Origin: Streptomyces liangshanensis
GTDB taxonomy: Bacteria; Actinomycetota; Actinomycetes; Streptomycetales; Streptomycetaceae
Length of the DNA stretch: 64,000 bases
Assembly (NCBI RefSeq): GCF_011694815.1
Contig: NZ_CP050177.1
Span: 1,240,001 to 1,304,000 of the forward strand
Reading direction: 5' to 3'
Shown here: one piece after another, positions 24,534 through 35,308 of the stretch
Layout: every line of letters begins with the position of its first letter
Numbering within the stretch: position 1 is the stretch's first letter
Made by a program: the position numbers and the translations under genes
The notes under the pieces: generated by a model
What the model was told of the DNA's origin: nothing
Databases searched by the model: none
Seen by the model: only the letters and a program-made list of their open reading frames with translations

Positions 24534-25949
24534 TCACTCCGCCCGCAACCGCCGCCACACCGCCTTCGCCGCGTTGTGGCCCGACATCCCGTGCACCCCG
24601 GGGCCCGGCGGGGTCGCCGAGGAGCAGAGGAAGACCGCAGGGTGCGGGGTCGTGTACGGGAACAGGGAGAGCTTCGGGCGCAGCAGCAGCTGGAGACCCG
24701 AGGCGGCGCCGCAGGCGATGTCCCCGCCCACGTAGTTGGCGTTCTTCGCCGCGAACTGGGGCGGGCCCGCCGTCGCGCGGGCCAGGACCCGGTCGCGGAA
24801 GCCGGGGGCGAAGCGCTCGATCTGCCGCTCGACGGCGTCGGTCAGGTCGCCGTCCCAGCCGTTCGGGACGTGCCCGTACGCCCAGAACACATGCTTGCCC
24901 TCGGGCGCGCGCGACGGGTCGACCAGACTGGGCTGGGCGGTGATCAGGAACGGCGTCCTGGGTGCCCGGCCGCCCGAGGCCTCCCGCAGCGCCGTGCCGA
25001 TCTCGCCGCTGGTGGGGCCCACCTGGACCGTGCCGGCCCGGCGCGGCTCCTCGGCCGTCCAGGGGACGGGCCCGTCCAGCGCGTAGTCGATCTTGAAGAC
25101 GCTCGCGCCGTAGCGGTACCCGTCGTACACCCTGCCGAGCCCCGCGATGCGGGCGAGGGCGGTCGGCGAGGTGTCGAAGACGTACGCGCGGGCGGGCGGC
25201 AGGTCGTCGAGGCGCTTGATCTCGTACCCGGTGTGGACCGTGCCCCCGAGGGCCTTGAGGTACGCGGTGAGCGCGTCCGAGATCGACTGGGAGCCGCCGC
25301 GCGGCAGCGGCCAGCCGCCGGCGTGCGCCGCGAGGGCGAAGACCAGGCCGACGGCGCCGGTGGCGATGCCGCTCAGCGGGGCCATGACATGCGCGACCAG
25401 TCCGGCGAACATGGCCCGCGCCTTCTCGTCGCGGAACCGCCGCGCCAGCACGCTGTACGGCGGGAGGCCGGCGAGGCCGAAGCGGGCGAGGGTGACGGGG
25501 TGGCGCGGGAGGGCCGTCAGCGGCAGGGACATGAAGTCCTGTGCCAGCGTGTCCCACCGGCCGAGGAACGGCGCGACGAGCCGCCGGTACGACCCGGCGT
25601 CGCGCGCGCCGAACGAGGCGGCGGTCTCGGCGACGGAGCGGGAGAGCACGGCGGCCGTGCCGTCGTCGAAGGGGTGGGCCATGGGCAGCTCGGGGTGCAG
25701 CCACTCCAGGCCGTACCGGTCGAGGGGCATGGTCTTGAAGGCGGGGGACCCGGCGCCCAGCGGGTGGACGGCCGAGCAGGGGTCGTGGCGGAATCCGGGG
25801 AGGGTCAGCTCTTCCGTCCTCGCGCCCCCGCCCACGGTGTCCCGGGCTTCGAAAACGGCCACGGAGAAGCCGCGGCGGGCCAGTTCGACCGCGGCGGTCA
25901 GTCCGTTGGGGCCCGCCCCCACGACGACTGCATCGAGCATCGACGGCAC
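24534..25949 (-). CDS. FAD-dependent phytoene-desaturase-like oxidoreductase
   Basis: The 471-residue protein has an N-terminal dinucleotide fold [37 protein letters not shown], and a C-terminal [18 protein letters not shown] followed by [20 protein letters not shown], typical of the CrtI/PYROXD2-like family. No other carotenoid genes are near, so a carotenoid role is not supported; a generic FAD oxidoreductase is the safe call. The GTG start at 25949 is preferred to ATG 25940 because AAGGAG lies seven bases before it. Confidence 0.85.
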   Translation of the reverse strand: MPSMLDAVVVGAGPNGLTAAVELARRGFSVAVFEARDTVGGGARTEELTLPGFRHDPCSAVHPLGAGSPAFKTMPLDRYGLEWLHPELPMAHPFDDGTAAVLSRSVAETAASFGARDAGSYRRLVAPFLGRWDTLAQDFMSLPLTALPRHPVTLARFGLAGLPPYSVLARRFRDEKARAMFAGLVAHVMAPLSGIATGAVGLVFALAAHAGGWPLPRGGSQSISDALTAYLKALGGTVHTGYEIKRLDDLPPARAYVFDTSPTALARIAGLGRVYDGYRYGASVFKIDYALDGPVPWTAEEPRRAGTVQVGPTSGEIGTALREASGGRAPRTPFLITAQPSLVDPSRAPEGKHVFWAYGHVPNGWDGDLTDAVERQIERFAPGFRDRVLARATAGPPQFAAKNANYVGGDIACGAASGLQLLLRPKLSLFPYTTPHPAVFLCSSATPPGPGVHGMSGHNAAKAVWRRLRAE

Positions 25950-25983
25950 CTTCGGACTCCTTCGTCAGCCGATGGCCAGGACC

Positions 25984-26000
25984 CCCAGGATATTCCTGGG
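25984..26000. promoter_or_regulatory. Inverted repeat CCCAGGA-TAT-TCCTGGG, candidate operator
   Basis: A perfect 7-bp inverted repeat with a three-base centre lies 35 bases upstream of the FAD oxidoreductase start. Its position suits a repressor site. Confidence 0.4.
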
Positions 26001-26151
26001 CACGGACAGCCCGGACGCCGGCACTGTCCGCGACGGCGGGGCGGCGCCGCGCGTTTCACCGGTGGGTGGTCCATCTCACTGCCGGGGGCGGTGAACAGAC
26101 CGGTCCACACAACCGTATTCCGTGAGGGATGGGGCAACTTTCGCCACTCCA

Positions 26152-26184
26152 CCGACACATACCGATAGATGCCGACACATACCG
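26152..26184. repeat. Two direct copies of CCGACACATACCG, 20 bases apart
   Basis: The 13-mer occurs exactly at 26152-26164 and 26172-26184, on one face of the helix (about two turns), 34 bases before the start at 26218. It could be a regulator site. Confidence 0.6.
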
Positions 26185-26217
26185 GCAGAACACGATCGAA
26201 CAAGGCAGTGGTACGAC

Positions 26218-26640
26218 ATGAACGCACTCAACGATTCCGTGATCACCGAGTTCCGCGCGAACGGCGGCGTCGTCACCGAGGCCATGGGGGGACACTTCAG
26301 GAACTCCACCGTGGCGCTCGTGCACCATGTGGGCCGGCGCACGGGAACGCGGCGCGTCCAGCCGGTGCTGTGCATGGCCGACGGCGGTCACTACGTCCTG
26401 ATCGGGTCCAACGGCGGCGCGGCCGAGGACCCCTCGTGGGTCGGGAACCTGGAAGCCATGTCGGAGACGACCCTCGAACTCGGCGCGCGTTCCTTCTCCG
26501 TGAAGCCGACCGTGTTGCGCGAGGGCGACGAGAGGGAGCGGCTGTACGCGGCCTACACCGCGTTCTGGCCGGACATCACGGACTACGAGAAGAACACCGA
26601 CCGCACGTTCCCGGTCGTCCTCCTCGAACCCCTCGCGTAG
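26218..26640 (+). CDS. Ddn-type F420-dependent nitroreductase family protein
   Basis: The 140-residue protein belongs to the deazaflavin (F420)-dependent nitroreductase family: it begins NDSVITEFRANGGVV, then VALVHHVGRRTGTRRVQPVL, VLIGSNGGAAEDPSWVGNLEA and WPDITDYEKNTDRTFPVVLL. The family is abundant in actinobacteria and reduces quinones and other acceptors. The ATG at 26218 is chosen for the family start; a longer frame upstream covers the direct repeats and is not credible. Confidence 0.9.
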   Translation: MNALNDSVITEFRANGGVVTEAMGGHFRNSTVALVHHVGRRTGTRRVQPVLCMADGGHYVLIGSNGGAAEDPSWVGNLEAMSETTLELGARSFSVKPTVLREGDERERLYAAYTAFWPDITDYEKNTDRTFPVVLLEPLA

Positions 26641-26651
26641 ACGCCGCCTTT

Positions 26652-27578
26652 CTAGGCCCCGGCCCGCAGCAGGTCCCGTATCCGCCGGGCCGTGGCCGTG
26701 TCGCGGGCGGCGGTGAAGGGCAGCGCGTTGTCACCCGTGATCCGGAACGGCGCGCCCGCGGACGTCACGTCGCCGCCGCCCGCCTCGGCCACCAGGAGCA
26801 GCCCCGCCGCGTGGTCCCACGCCAGCTCCCAGCTGAACGCCACCGCGTCCAGGGCGCCCCGGGCCAGGGCCAGGTACTCCAGCCCCGCCGAACCGCAGGG
26901 GCGGGTCTCGACGCCTTCGGTACGGAGGCCGAGGAGCGCGCGCTTCTGGTCCTCGGTGGTGTAGTCCGGGTGGGACATGGCGACGGTGAGCGGCGCGCCG
27001 GGAGCGGGAGCGCCGGAGCGCAGACGCGTGCCGTTCAGCCAGGCGCCCCGGCCGCGCACGGCGACGGCCAGCTCGTCCAGCGCGGCGGCGTACGTCCACG
27101 ACGCCAGCACCTCGCCGCCCTGGGCGAGCGCGACGAGCGTGCAGAACCCGGGCTCGCCGCGGACGAACTGGGCGGTGCCGTCGACCGGGTCGACGATCCA
27201 CACCGGCGCGTCCCCGCGCAGTGCGTCGTACACCGCCGGGTCCGCGTGCACGGCCTCCTCGCCGACGACGACGGAGCCGGGGAGCAGGGCGGTCAGGGCG
27301 GCGGTGAGGTGCTCCTCGGCGCCCCGGTCGGCGACGGTGACCAGGTCGTGCGGGCCCTTCTTCTCGACGATCTCGTGGGCGGCGAGCTGCCGGAAGCGCG
27401 GCATGATCTCGGCGGCGGCCGCGGCCCGTACCGCCGCCTCGACGTCGGACACCCGGGGGCCCGGCGCGTCACCGGCCCCCGCCGCGGCGGGGGTCCGGCG
27501 CACCGGCACCCTCGTGGAGAGGAGGTCTCCGTACCCGGACCCGTCGTTCCCGGCGCTGCCCGCGCTCTCATCGATCAT
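26652..27578 (-). CDS. Inositol monophosphatase family protein
   Basis: The 308-residue protein carries the Mg-dependent sugar-phosphatase motifs: VVGEEAVH (metal Glu), WIVDPVDGTAQFVRG (DPxDGT) and ELAWDHAAGLLLVAEAGG (WDxAAG). It probably dephosphorylates inositol phosphate or a similar compound. About 40 N-terminal residues are a variable, low-complexity tail. The stop is 12 bases from the convergent Ddn-like gene's stop. Confidence 0.9.
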   Translation of the reverse strand: MIDESAGSAGNDGSGYGDLLSTRVPVRRTPAAAGAGDAPGPRVSDVEAAVRAAAAAEIMPRFRQLAAHEIVEKKGPHDLVTVADRGAEEHLTAALTALLPGSVVVGEEAVHADPAVYDALRGDAPVWIVDPVDGTAQFVRGEPGFCTLVALAQGGEVLASWTYAAALDELAVAVRGRGAWLNGTRLRSGAPAPGAPLTVAMSHPDYTTEDQKRALLGLRTEGVETRPCGSAGLEYLALARGALDAVAFSWELAWDHAAGLLLVAEAGGGDVTSAGAPFRITGDNALPFTAARDTATARRIRDLLRAGA

Positions 27579-27632
27579 GCGTCCATACCATCACGCGGCA
27601 CTGACAACGCGTATGACAGGTCGGGTGACAAC

Positions 27633-29453
27633 TCAGCGGCCTACGGCGTAACCCTGCATGCCGCGCGGGTTCGCCGCCGCCGACAGGACGCCCGTCGCCG
27701 GGTCCCTCGCCACCACGCACAGCCGCCCCTCGGACCAGGGATCGCCGACGGTGACGTCGTGGCCCAGCCGCCCCAGCTCCGCGACGACTCCCGGGTCCAT
27801 GCCCTCCTCGACCGTCACGCTGCCCGGCCGCATCCCACGCGGGTAGAAGGAGCTGGGGAAGCTGTCGTTGTGCCAGTTGGGGGCGTCGACCGCGCCCTGG
27901 AGGTCGAGTCCGCCGCGTACGGACCCGCGCAGCACGAGGGCCAGGAAGAAGTGGAGCTGCCACTGGTCCTGCTGGTCCCCGCCGGGGGTGCCGAAGGCGA
28001 GCACCGGCACCCCGTCGCGCAGCGCGAGGGTCGGGGTGAGGGTGGTGCGCGGACGGCGGCCGGGGGTCAGGGAGTTGGGCAGGCCCTCCTCCAGCCAGGT
28101 CATCTGGAGGCGGGTGCCGAGCGGGAAGCCCAGCTCGGGCACGACGGGGTTGGACTGGAGCCAGCCGCCGCTGGGCGTGGCGGCGACCATGTTGCCCCAG
28201 CGGTCGACGATGTCGAGGTGGCAGGTGTCGCCCCGGGTGGCGCCGTCCTTGGCGACGGTCGGCTCCCCCGCGCCCGGCACCCCCATCGGGCTGAACTCCT
28301 CGGCGCCCTCGGCGACGGCACCGGCGTGCGCGCTGAGCACGGGCGTACGCCCTCCGGGGCTGCCGGGGCGCAGTTCGTACGAGGCCCGCTCGCCGATCAG
28401 CGCCCTGCGCGCGGTGTTGTACGGCTCCGAGAGCAGCGCGTCGAGGGGTACGTCCCCGGCGGGCGTCTCCCCCGCGTCGCCGTACCAGGCCTCCCGGTCG
28501 GCCATCGCGAGCTTGCAGCCCTCGATCAGGAGGTGGACGTACGCGGCGGAGCCGTACGCGGGCAGGTCGGCGGCGCGGGACGGCAGGAGGGCGAGCTGCT
28601 GGAGGAAGGCGGGGCCCTGGCTCCAGCCGCCGGCCTTGCAGAGCGTCCAGCCGTCCCAGTCGTAGGTGACGGGGGCCTCGTACGACGCGGACCAGCCGGC
28701 CAGGTCGGCGGCGGTCAGGGTGCCGGTGTGGTGCGCGCCGCTGGTGTCGAGGGTGGGGCGGGCGGCCTGGCGGACGAGCGCCTCGGCGATGAACCCCTCG
28801 CGCCAGACGGCGCGGGCGGCCTCGATCTGGGTGGTCCGGTCGGGGCCGGCCGCCTCGGCCTCGGCGACGAGGCGGCGCCAGGTCGCGGCGAGGGCAGGGT
28901 TGCGGAACAGGGTGCCGGGGGCGGGCGGTTCGCCGTCGGGCAGGTAGATCCCGGCGGACGAGGCCCACTCGGTCTCGAAGAGTTCGCGGACGGTCGCGAC
29001 GGTCTGGCCGATCCGTTCGACGGGGGCGTGGCCGTCCTCCGCGTAGCCGATGGCGTAGCGCAGCACGTCGGCGAGCGTCCAGGTGCCGTGGTCGCGGAGC
29101 AGCAGCATCCACGCGTCGAAGGCGCCGGGGACGGCGGCGGCGAGGGGGCCGGTGCCGGGGACGAGGGTGAGGCCCAGGGAGCGGTAGTGGGCGACGGTCG
29201 CGGCGGCGGGGGCGGGGCCCTGCCCGCACAGCACCCGCACGTCCCCGCCGGCCGGCGCCAGGATGATCGGCACCTCGCCGGCGGGTCCGTTGAGATGGGG
29301 CTCCACGACATGCAGCACGAACCCGGCGGCGACGGCGGCGTCGTACGCGTTCCCGCCCCCCTCCAGGACCGCCATCGCGGACTGCGAGGCCAGCCAGTGG
29401 GTGGAGGAGACCATGCCGAAGGTGCCCTGGAGGGTGGGTCGGGTGGTGAACAC
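27633..29453 (-). CDS. Gamma-glutamyltransferase family protein, cytoplasmic type
   Basis: The 606-residue protein is an Ntn hydrolase of the gamma-glutamyltransferase family: MAVLEGGGNAYDAAVAAGF near residue 27, NGPAGEVPIILAPAGG, the expected catalytic Thr in TRGDTCHLDIVDRWGNMV, and TPGGDQQDQWQLHFFLALVL. There is no signal peptide, unlike the second homologue at 42983-44818. Relatives include oxamate amidohydrolase and cephalosporin-acylase-like enzymes, so the substrate may not be glutathione. Confidence 0.85.
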   Translation of the reverse strand: MFTTRPTLQGTFGMVSSTHWLASQSAMAVLEGGGNAYDAAVAAGFVLHVVEPHLNGPAGEVPIILAPAGGDVRVLCGQGPAPAAATVAHYRSLGLTLVPGTGPLAAAVPGAFDAWMLLLRDHGTWTLADVLRYAIGYAEDGHAPVERIGQTVATVRELFETEWASSAGIYLPDGEPPAPGTLFRNPALAATWRRLVAEAEAAGPDRTTQIEAARAVWREGFIAEALVRQAARPTLDTSGAHHTGTLTAADLAGWSASYEAPVTYDWDGWTLCKAGGWSQGPAFLQQLALLPSRAADLPAYGSAAYVHLLIEGCKLAMADREAWYGDAGETPAGDVPLDALLSEPYNTARRALIGERASYELRPGSPGGRTPVLSAHAGAVAEGAEEFSPMGVPGAGEPTVAKDGATRGDTCHLDIVDRWGNMVAATPSGGWLQSNPVVPELGFPLGTRLQMTWLEEGLPNSLTPGRRPRTTLTPTLALRDGVPVLAFGTPGGDQQDQWQLHFFLALVLRGSVRGGLDLQGAVDAPNWHNDSFPSSFYPRGMRPGSVTVEEGMDPGVVAELGRLGHDVTVGDPWSEGRLCVVARDPATGVLSAAANPRGMQGYAVGR

Positions 29454-29547
29454 GGGTGCCGCGCCTCGCTGTTCCTCTGCCGGCGCCGATGACGGGCGCT
29501 CGGGACGGGTCCCGGGGAGCGTGCCCGCTCCCCGCTTCCCCAGAAGG

Positions 29548-30012
29548 CTAGGCGGGGGTCGTGGAGCGGATCAGGGCGGCCTGTCCGTGGATCCGTCCGG
29601 CCTCGTCGACGAGATTCCAGATGGTGACGTCCTCGATCCAGAACCGGGTCCCGGACCTGCCCTCGCGTATTCCCCGGTAGTGGTCGCTGTAGCCGCGCTC
29701 CAGGACGTCCTTCATGAGTTTCGCGCGCGTGGACCGTTTGGCCGGCGGCGCGGAAAGCCGGGAAGGCATTCCGATGAACTCTTCCCACTCGTATCCGAAG
29801 AACGATTGGACGGTCCTGTTGGCGTAGACGAACCGGGGATCTTCGGCCGTGTCATGCGCCAGGAGGCCGAACGGCGCCTTCTCGTAGAGCCATCGCGCGG
29901 CATCCGTCGCGCCGGGTGGCATATCGGCCAGCAGCGACTTTCCGGTGAGCCGTCGATAGGTGTCGGCCAGTAGCGAGGAGAACCGGTCGCCGTACGGATC
30001 GGGAAGTGACAT
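29548..30012 (-). CDS. MEKHLA (PAS-like) domain protein
   Basis: The 154-residue protein is almost wholly one MEKHLA domain, a PAS relative. It shows ARWLYEKAPFGLLAHD, RFVYANRTVQSFFGYEWEEF, GMPSRLSAPPAKRSTRAKLM and IEDVTIWNLVDEAGRIHGQA, matching the family pattern closely. It has no output domain, so it may act by binding a partner or ligand. The ATG at 30012 fits; the longer frame is a shadow. Confidence 0.85.
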   Translation of the reverse strand: MSLPDPYGDRFSSLLADTYRRLTGKSLLADMPPGATDAARWLYEKAPFGLLAHDTAEDPRFVYANRTVQSFFGYEWEEFIGMPSRLSAPPAKRSTRAKLMKDVLERGYSDHYRGIREGRSGTRFWIEDVTIWNLVDEAGRIHGQAALIRSTTPA

Positions 30013-30065
30013 CACGTGGTCCGGGTCGCGTGGGCGTATTCCTGGCGCGTGGGTGTCGGTGGATG

Positions 30066-30623
30066 TCAGTCGCGGAGCGAGCCGAGGGCCGTACCCCACT
30101 GCACCACTTCGTCGATCGTACCGTTCAACTGCTCGACGAGCCGCTCGGTGGGCTTGAACGTGTAGAACTCCTCGAAGTCGGTGTAGGAGTTCAGGGCCAC
30201 CTGGGAGCGCACCGTGGCGACCTTGAGTTCCGCCAGCACGACGCGCAGGTGCTCGACGGCGCGCAGGCCGCCCGCGGCGCCGTAGCTCACGAACCCGGCG
30301 GCCTTGTTGTGCCACTCGTAGTGGAGGAAGTCGATCGCGTTCTTGAGGCTTGCGGGCACCGAGTGGTTGTACTCGGGCGTCACGAAAAGGAAGGAATCCA
30401 GGCCCGCGATGGTGGCCGACCAGTCCTTGGTGTGCTGCTGCGTGTACTGCTGGACCATCGGAGGCATGCCCTCGTCGAACAGCGGCAGACCCGCCTTCGC
30501 CACGTCGACGAGCACGAACTCTGCGTCGTCGCGCTGGGAGGCGACCTCGGCCACCCAATCGGCGACTATCTCGCCGACGCGTCCGGGACGGGTGCTGCCG
30601 AGAATTATTCCGATCTTGATCAT
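30066..30623 (-). CDS. NAD(P)H-dependent FMN reductase
   Basis: The 185-residue flavodoxin-like protein shows IGIILGSTRPGRVG, the FMN phosphate loop, and FVTPEYNHSVPASLKNAIDF, the strongest hallmark of the family. It reduces FMN or quinones with NAD(P)H. It is in the same direction as the MEKHLA gene, 53 bases before it, but has no clear operon overlap. Confidence 0.92.
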   Translation of the reverse strand: MIKIGIILGSTRPGRVGEIVADWVAEVASQRDDAEFVLVDVAKAGLPLFDEGMPPMVQQYTQQHTKDWSATIAGLDSFLFVTPEYNHSVPASLKNAIDFLHYEWHNKAAGFVSYGAAGGLRAVEHLRVVLAELKVATVRSQVALNSYTDFEEFYTFKPTERLVEQLNGTIDEVVQWGTALGSLRD

Positions 30624-30766
30624 GACGACCTTCTCCAGAGCTGCTCACCGGCGACCCATTCGGCCGGATCGCCCACACGCTAGCACTTGGATGCCGTGCG
30701 AAAGTACCTGGTTTATCAGGCACTTACTCCAGGTATTTGACCGGGCCCGGAGAACCGGTAATGAGT

Positions 30767-31411
30767 TCACAAAGGGCGATCAAAGATATCTCCCCCGGAC
30801 TTGCCCCGGGCCGCCGGGAGAATGCGGTCGAGATGGTGGTTCAGGACCTCGACGGCCGACTCCGGGTCGCGCTGGCCGACCAGGATGCTGGTGCCGAGTC
30901 CGGCGGACAGGGCGAGCAGGCCCACCGCCTCCAGGCGCGCGTCCATCCCGGGCTCGGCGAGACCGCTCTCCCGCGCCTCCCGCAGGAGCCCGACGAGGAT
31001 GCCCTCGGCGGCGTCGGGGTCGGCGATGAAGGGCTGGGCGGCGAGCACCTCGTCGGTGACGGACAGCACGGCGTACGACGTGTAGACGAGGTGGAAGACG
31101 CGGCTCTCCTCGTCGGTCGGCAGCGCCGCCATCAGCATCGCCTCGATCATCACGCGCGGCCCGGGATCGTCGCCGGCGGCCAGGACGCGGGCGGCGACCC
31201 GCTCGCCGAACCGCTCGGCCAGGTGCCGGAGCCCGTACAGGAGCAGCTTCTCCTTGGTCTCGAAGTAGTACTGCACCAGCCGCAGCGAGACGCCGGCCTC
31301 GGCCGCCACGTCGCGCATGCCCGCGGCGTGCAGCCCACGCCGCGCCGCCACCCTGAGGAGCGCCTCGGCGATCTCCGTACGCCGCTCCGCGTGATCCACC
31401 CGCTTGGGCAT
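30767..31411 (-). CDS. TetR-family transcriptional regulator
   Basis: The 214-residue protein begins PKRVDHAERRTEIAEALLRV and has a TetR helix-turn-helix MRDVAAEAGVSLRLVQYYF near residues 36-54, followed by helical ligand-binding sequence. It is divergent from the alpha/beta hydrolase gene and the 160-base gap holds tandem inverted repeats, so it likely represses itself and that hydrolase. The ATG at 31411 fits the family; upstream codons cover the operator. Confidence 0.9.
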   Translation of the reverse strand: MPKRVDHAERRTEIAEALLRVAARRGLHAAGMRDVAAEAGVSLRLVQYYFETKEKLLLYGLRHLAERFGERVAARVLAAGDDPGPRVMIEAMLMAALPTDEESRVFHLVYTSYAVLSVTDEVLAAQPFIADPDAAEGILVGLLREARESGLAEPGMDARLEAVGLLALSAGLGTSILVGQRDPESAVEVLNHHLDRILPAARGKSGGDIFDRPL

Positions 31412-31467
31412 CGACCGCTCCTCCGCTCGCCGTTCGCTCCGGCCGGGTCGTCCGCGGCCACTTTGAT

Positions 31468-31495
31468 GGTACAGCCGTACCACCATCGTGGTACG
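31468..31495. promoter_or_regulatory. Overlapping inverted repeats of GGTAC, candidate TetR operator
   Basis: A perfect 8-bp inverted repeat CGTACCAC-CATC-GTGGTACG spans 31476-31495. It overlaps a second one, GGTAC-AGCC-GTACC, at 31468-31481. The sites lie between the divergent TetR and hydrolase genes. Confidence 0.7.
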
Positions 31496-31573
31496 TTCGT
31501 ATCACGTCGGACCGGCACCCGGTCGCGACGGATCGACACCCGTACCAGGACAGATCCGTACCCGGAGGTGACC

Positions 31574-32485
31574 GTGTCCCGGACCGAGACCCGACCCCAG
31601 GCCGAGGTGGGCCGCTACGTGAACGACGCCCTGCGCGACCGCTACTTCGCGGCGTGCGACGCGGTGTACGCGCTGGGCGCCCCCGCTCACTCCGAGACGG
31701 ACGTGGAGACCTCCTTCGGCACCACCCACGTCTACCGGTACGAGCCCGCCGACCCGGCCGCCCGGTCCCGTACCCCCGTCGTGCTGGTGCACGGGGCCAG
31801 CTCCAACTCCGCCATGTGGTACCCGAACACCCCCGCGCTCAGCGCCGCCCGCCCGGTCTACGCGATCGACACCCCGGGCGATCCCGGGCGCAGCGTCCAC
31901 CGCGTCCCCCTCCACCAGCCCGAACGCGCCGCGCAGTGGCTGGACGAGACACTCACCGGCCTGGGACTCGACCGGGTGCACCTGGTCGGCTCCTCCTACG
32001 GAGGCTGGCTCGCCCTGAACCAGGCCCACCGCAGGCCCGACCAGCTCGCCTCGGCCACCCTCCTCGACCCGGGCGGCCTGGAGAAGGTGGGCCTGCGCTT
32101 CCTCGCCTGGATCTTCGTCAGCCTGTTCGCCACCTCCGCGCCGAAGGCACTGCGCCCCCGCCTGGCGAAGTGGCTGGAACAGCCCGTCCTCGTCATGCCG
32201 GAGCTGCGCGCCATGATCAGACTGGGCGTCCGCGCCTACCGCGTCCGGCGGCCCGCCCCGCTGCCCCTCTCGGAGAGCGAGCTGTCCACCGTCCGCACCC
32301 CGCTCTACCTGGTGCTCGGCACACGGAGCCTCCTCCTGCACCCCCGCAGGCAGGTCGAGCGCGTCCCCCGCCTGATACCGACCGCGCGGGCCGAGATCGT
32401 CTCCGACACCGGCCACGGGCCGCAGATCGACCACGCGGACGAGATCAACCGGCGGATGCTCCGCTTCATGGAGTCCGTCGACTGA
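31574..32485 (+). CDS. Alpha/beta hydrolase
   Basis: The 303-residue protein has the fold's oxyanion loop VVLVHGASSNSAMW, nucleophile Ser in LVGSSYGGWLALN and a C-terminal His in SDTGHGPQIDHAD. The start is GTG 31574 with CGGAGG just upstream; a GTG at 31568 is an alternative. It is divergent from a TetR regulator and probably responds to its ligand. The substrate is unknown. Confidence 0.88.
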   Translation: MSRTETRPQAEVGRYVNDALRDRYFAACDAVYALGAPAHSETDVETSFGTTHVYRYEPADPAARSRTPVVLVHGASSNSAMWYPNTPALSAARPVYAIDTPGDPGRSVHRVPLHQPERAAQWLDETLTGLGLDRVHLVGSSYGGWLALNQAHRRPDQLASATLLDPGGLEKVGLRFLAWIFVSLFATSAPKALRPRLAKWLEQPVLVMPELRAMIRLGVRAYRVRRPAPLPLSESELSTVRTPLYLVLGTRSLLLHPRRQVERVPRLIPTARAEIVSDTGHGPQIDHADEINRRMLRFMESVD

Positions 32486-32601
32486 GCCGGTCACCCCGCT
32501 CGACCGGGCCCGTCACACCGGTCGAGCAGTACGATTTGTGGGTGATCATGCCCAGCTCCGCCACGGGTGCGAGGCGGCACGGACCGTAGCGGAGGTACGC
32601 G

Positions 32602-33657
32602 GTGCACGGTGAGTACAAGGTCCCCGGCGGCAAGCTCGTCGTGGTGGACCTGGACACGGCGGACGGGGTGCTGCGCGGGGTCCGGGTCGCCGGGGACTTC
32701 TTCCTGGAGCCCGACGAGGCGATCAAGGCCATCGACGCCGCGCTGGAAGGCGCTCCCGTCGACACGGAGGCGGAGGCCCTCGCGTCCCGGATCGACGCGG
32801 CGCTGCCGCCCGGCACGGTGATGTACGGCCTGACGTCGGAGGGCATCGCCGTCGCCGTACGACGCGCCCTGGCGCGGGCCACCGACTGGACGGACTACGA
32901 CTGGCAGGTCATCCACGCGGCCCCCGAGTCGCCCGCCCTGCACATGGCGCTGGACGAGGTCCTCACCACCGAGGTCGCCGCGGGCCGCCGCCCGCCCACG
33001 CTCCGCATCTGGGAGTGGGGCGCCCCCGCCGTCGTGATCGGCAGCTTCCAGTCGCTGCGCAACGAGGTCGACCCGGCGGGGGCGGAGCGCCACGGCATCA
33101 CGGTGGTGCGCCGGATCTCGGGCGGCGGGGCCATGTTCATCGAGCCGGGGAACACGATCACCTACTCGCTGTCCGTGCCGGAGGCGCTGGTCAAGGGCCT
33201 GACCTTCGCCGACAGCTACGCCTACCTGGACGACTGGGTGCTGGGCGCGCTCGGCGACCTGGGCGTGAAGGCGTGGTACCAGCCGCTGAACGACATCGCG
33301 ACGGACGCCGGCAAGATCGCGGGCGCGGCGCAGAAGCGGATCGTGAGCGGGCGGGGCGCCGTTCTGCACCACGTGACGATGGCGTACGACATCGACGCGG
33401 ACAAGATGCTCGACGTGCTGCGGATCGGCCGCGAGAAGCTCTCGGACAAGGGGACGCGCAGCGCGAAGAAGCGGGTGGATCCGCTGCGCCGGCAGACCGG
33501 CCTGTCGCGGGAGGCCGTGATCGAGCGGATGATCACGTCCTTCCGCGGGCGGTACGGGCTCACCGAGGGCCGGGTCACCGAGGAAGAGATGGCGCGGGCG
33601 CGGGAACTGGCCGCGACGAAGTTCGGCAGCCGGGCGTGGACGGCGCGGGTGCCGTAG
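32602..33657 (+). CDS. lplA: Lipoate--protein ligase A with N-terminal accessory domain
   Basis: The 351-residue protein starts HGEYKVPGGKLVVVDLD, which resembles the accessory domain found at the C-terminus of Escherichia coli LplA, so the domain order is swapped. The catalytic part has RRISGGGAMFIEPGNTITYSL-type sequence (core RRISGGGAMF) near residue 170 and the Lys motif DAGKIAGAAQKR near 235. It adenylates lipoate or octanoate and transfers it to E2 or H proteins. The GTG at 32602 follows GGAGG. Confidence 0.9.
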   Translation: MHGEYKVPGGKLVVVDLDTADGVLRGVRVAGDFFLEPDEAIKAIDAALEGAPVDTEAEALASRIDAALPPGTVMYGLTSEGIAVAVRRALARATDWTDYDWQVIHAAPESPALHMALDEVLTTEVAAGRRPPTLRIWEWGAPAVVIGSFQSLRNEVDPAGAERHGITVVRRISGGGAMFIEPGNTITYSLSVPEALVKGLTFADSYAYLDDWVLGALGDLGVKAWYQPLNDIATDAGKIAGAAQKRIVSGRGAVLHHVTMAYDIDADKMLDVLRIGREKLSDKGTRSAKKRVDPLRRQTGLSREAVIERMITSFRGRYGLTEGRVTEEEMARARELAATKFGSRAWTARVP

Positions 33658-33676
33658 ACCACGGGCTGTGCGCACC

Positions 33677-33708
33677 TCCGCCCCGGCGGGGGGAGCCACC
33701 GGGGCGGA
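33677..33708. terminator. Hairpin between convergent lplA and permease genes
   Basis: A perfect 10-bp stem (33677-33686 with 33699-33708) and 12-base loop lies between the two convergent stops and can serve both strands. Confidence 0.65.
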
Positions 33709-33752
33709 AGGGTTCGGGGGCGGGGAGGCCCGCCGGGGCGGGTCCGGGGCCG

Positions 33753-35270
<1,518 letters not shown>

Positions 35271-35308
35271 CGCGGCGGAACCCTTCCTCTGGAGGGGAAG
35301 TGCGGGAT

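Noticed and set aside
24534..25949. CrtI-like oxidoreductase as part of a carotenoid cluster
   Set aside because: No phytoene synthase, geranylgeranyl synthase or cyclase genes are near.
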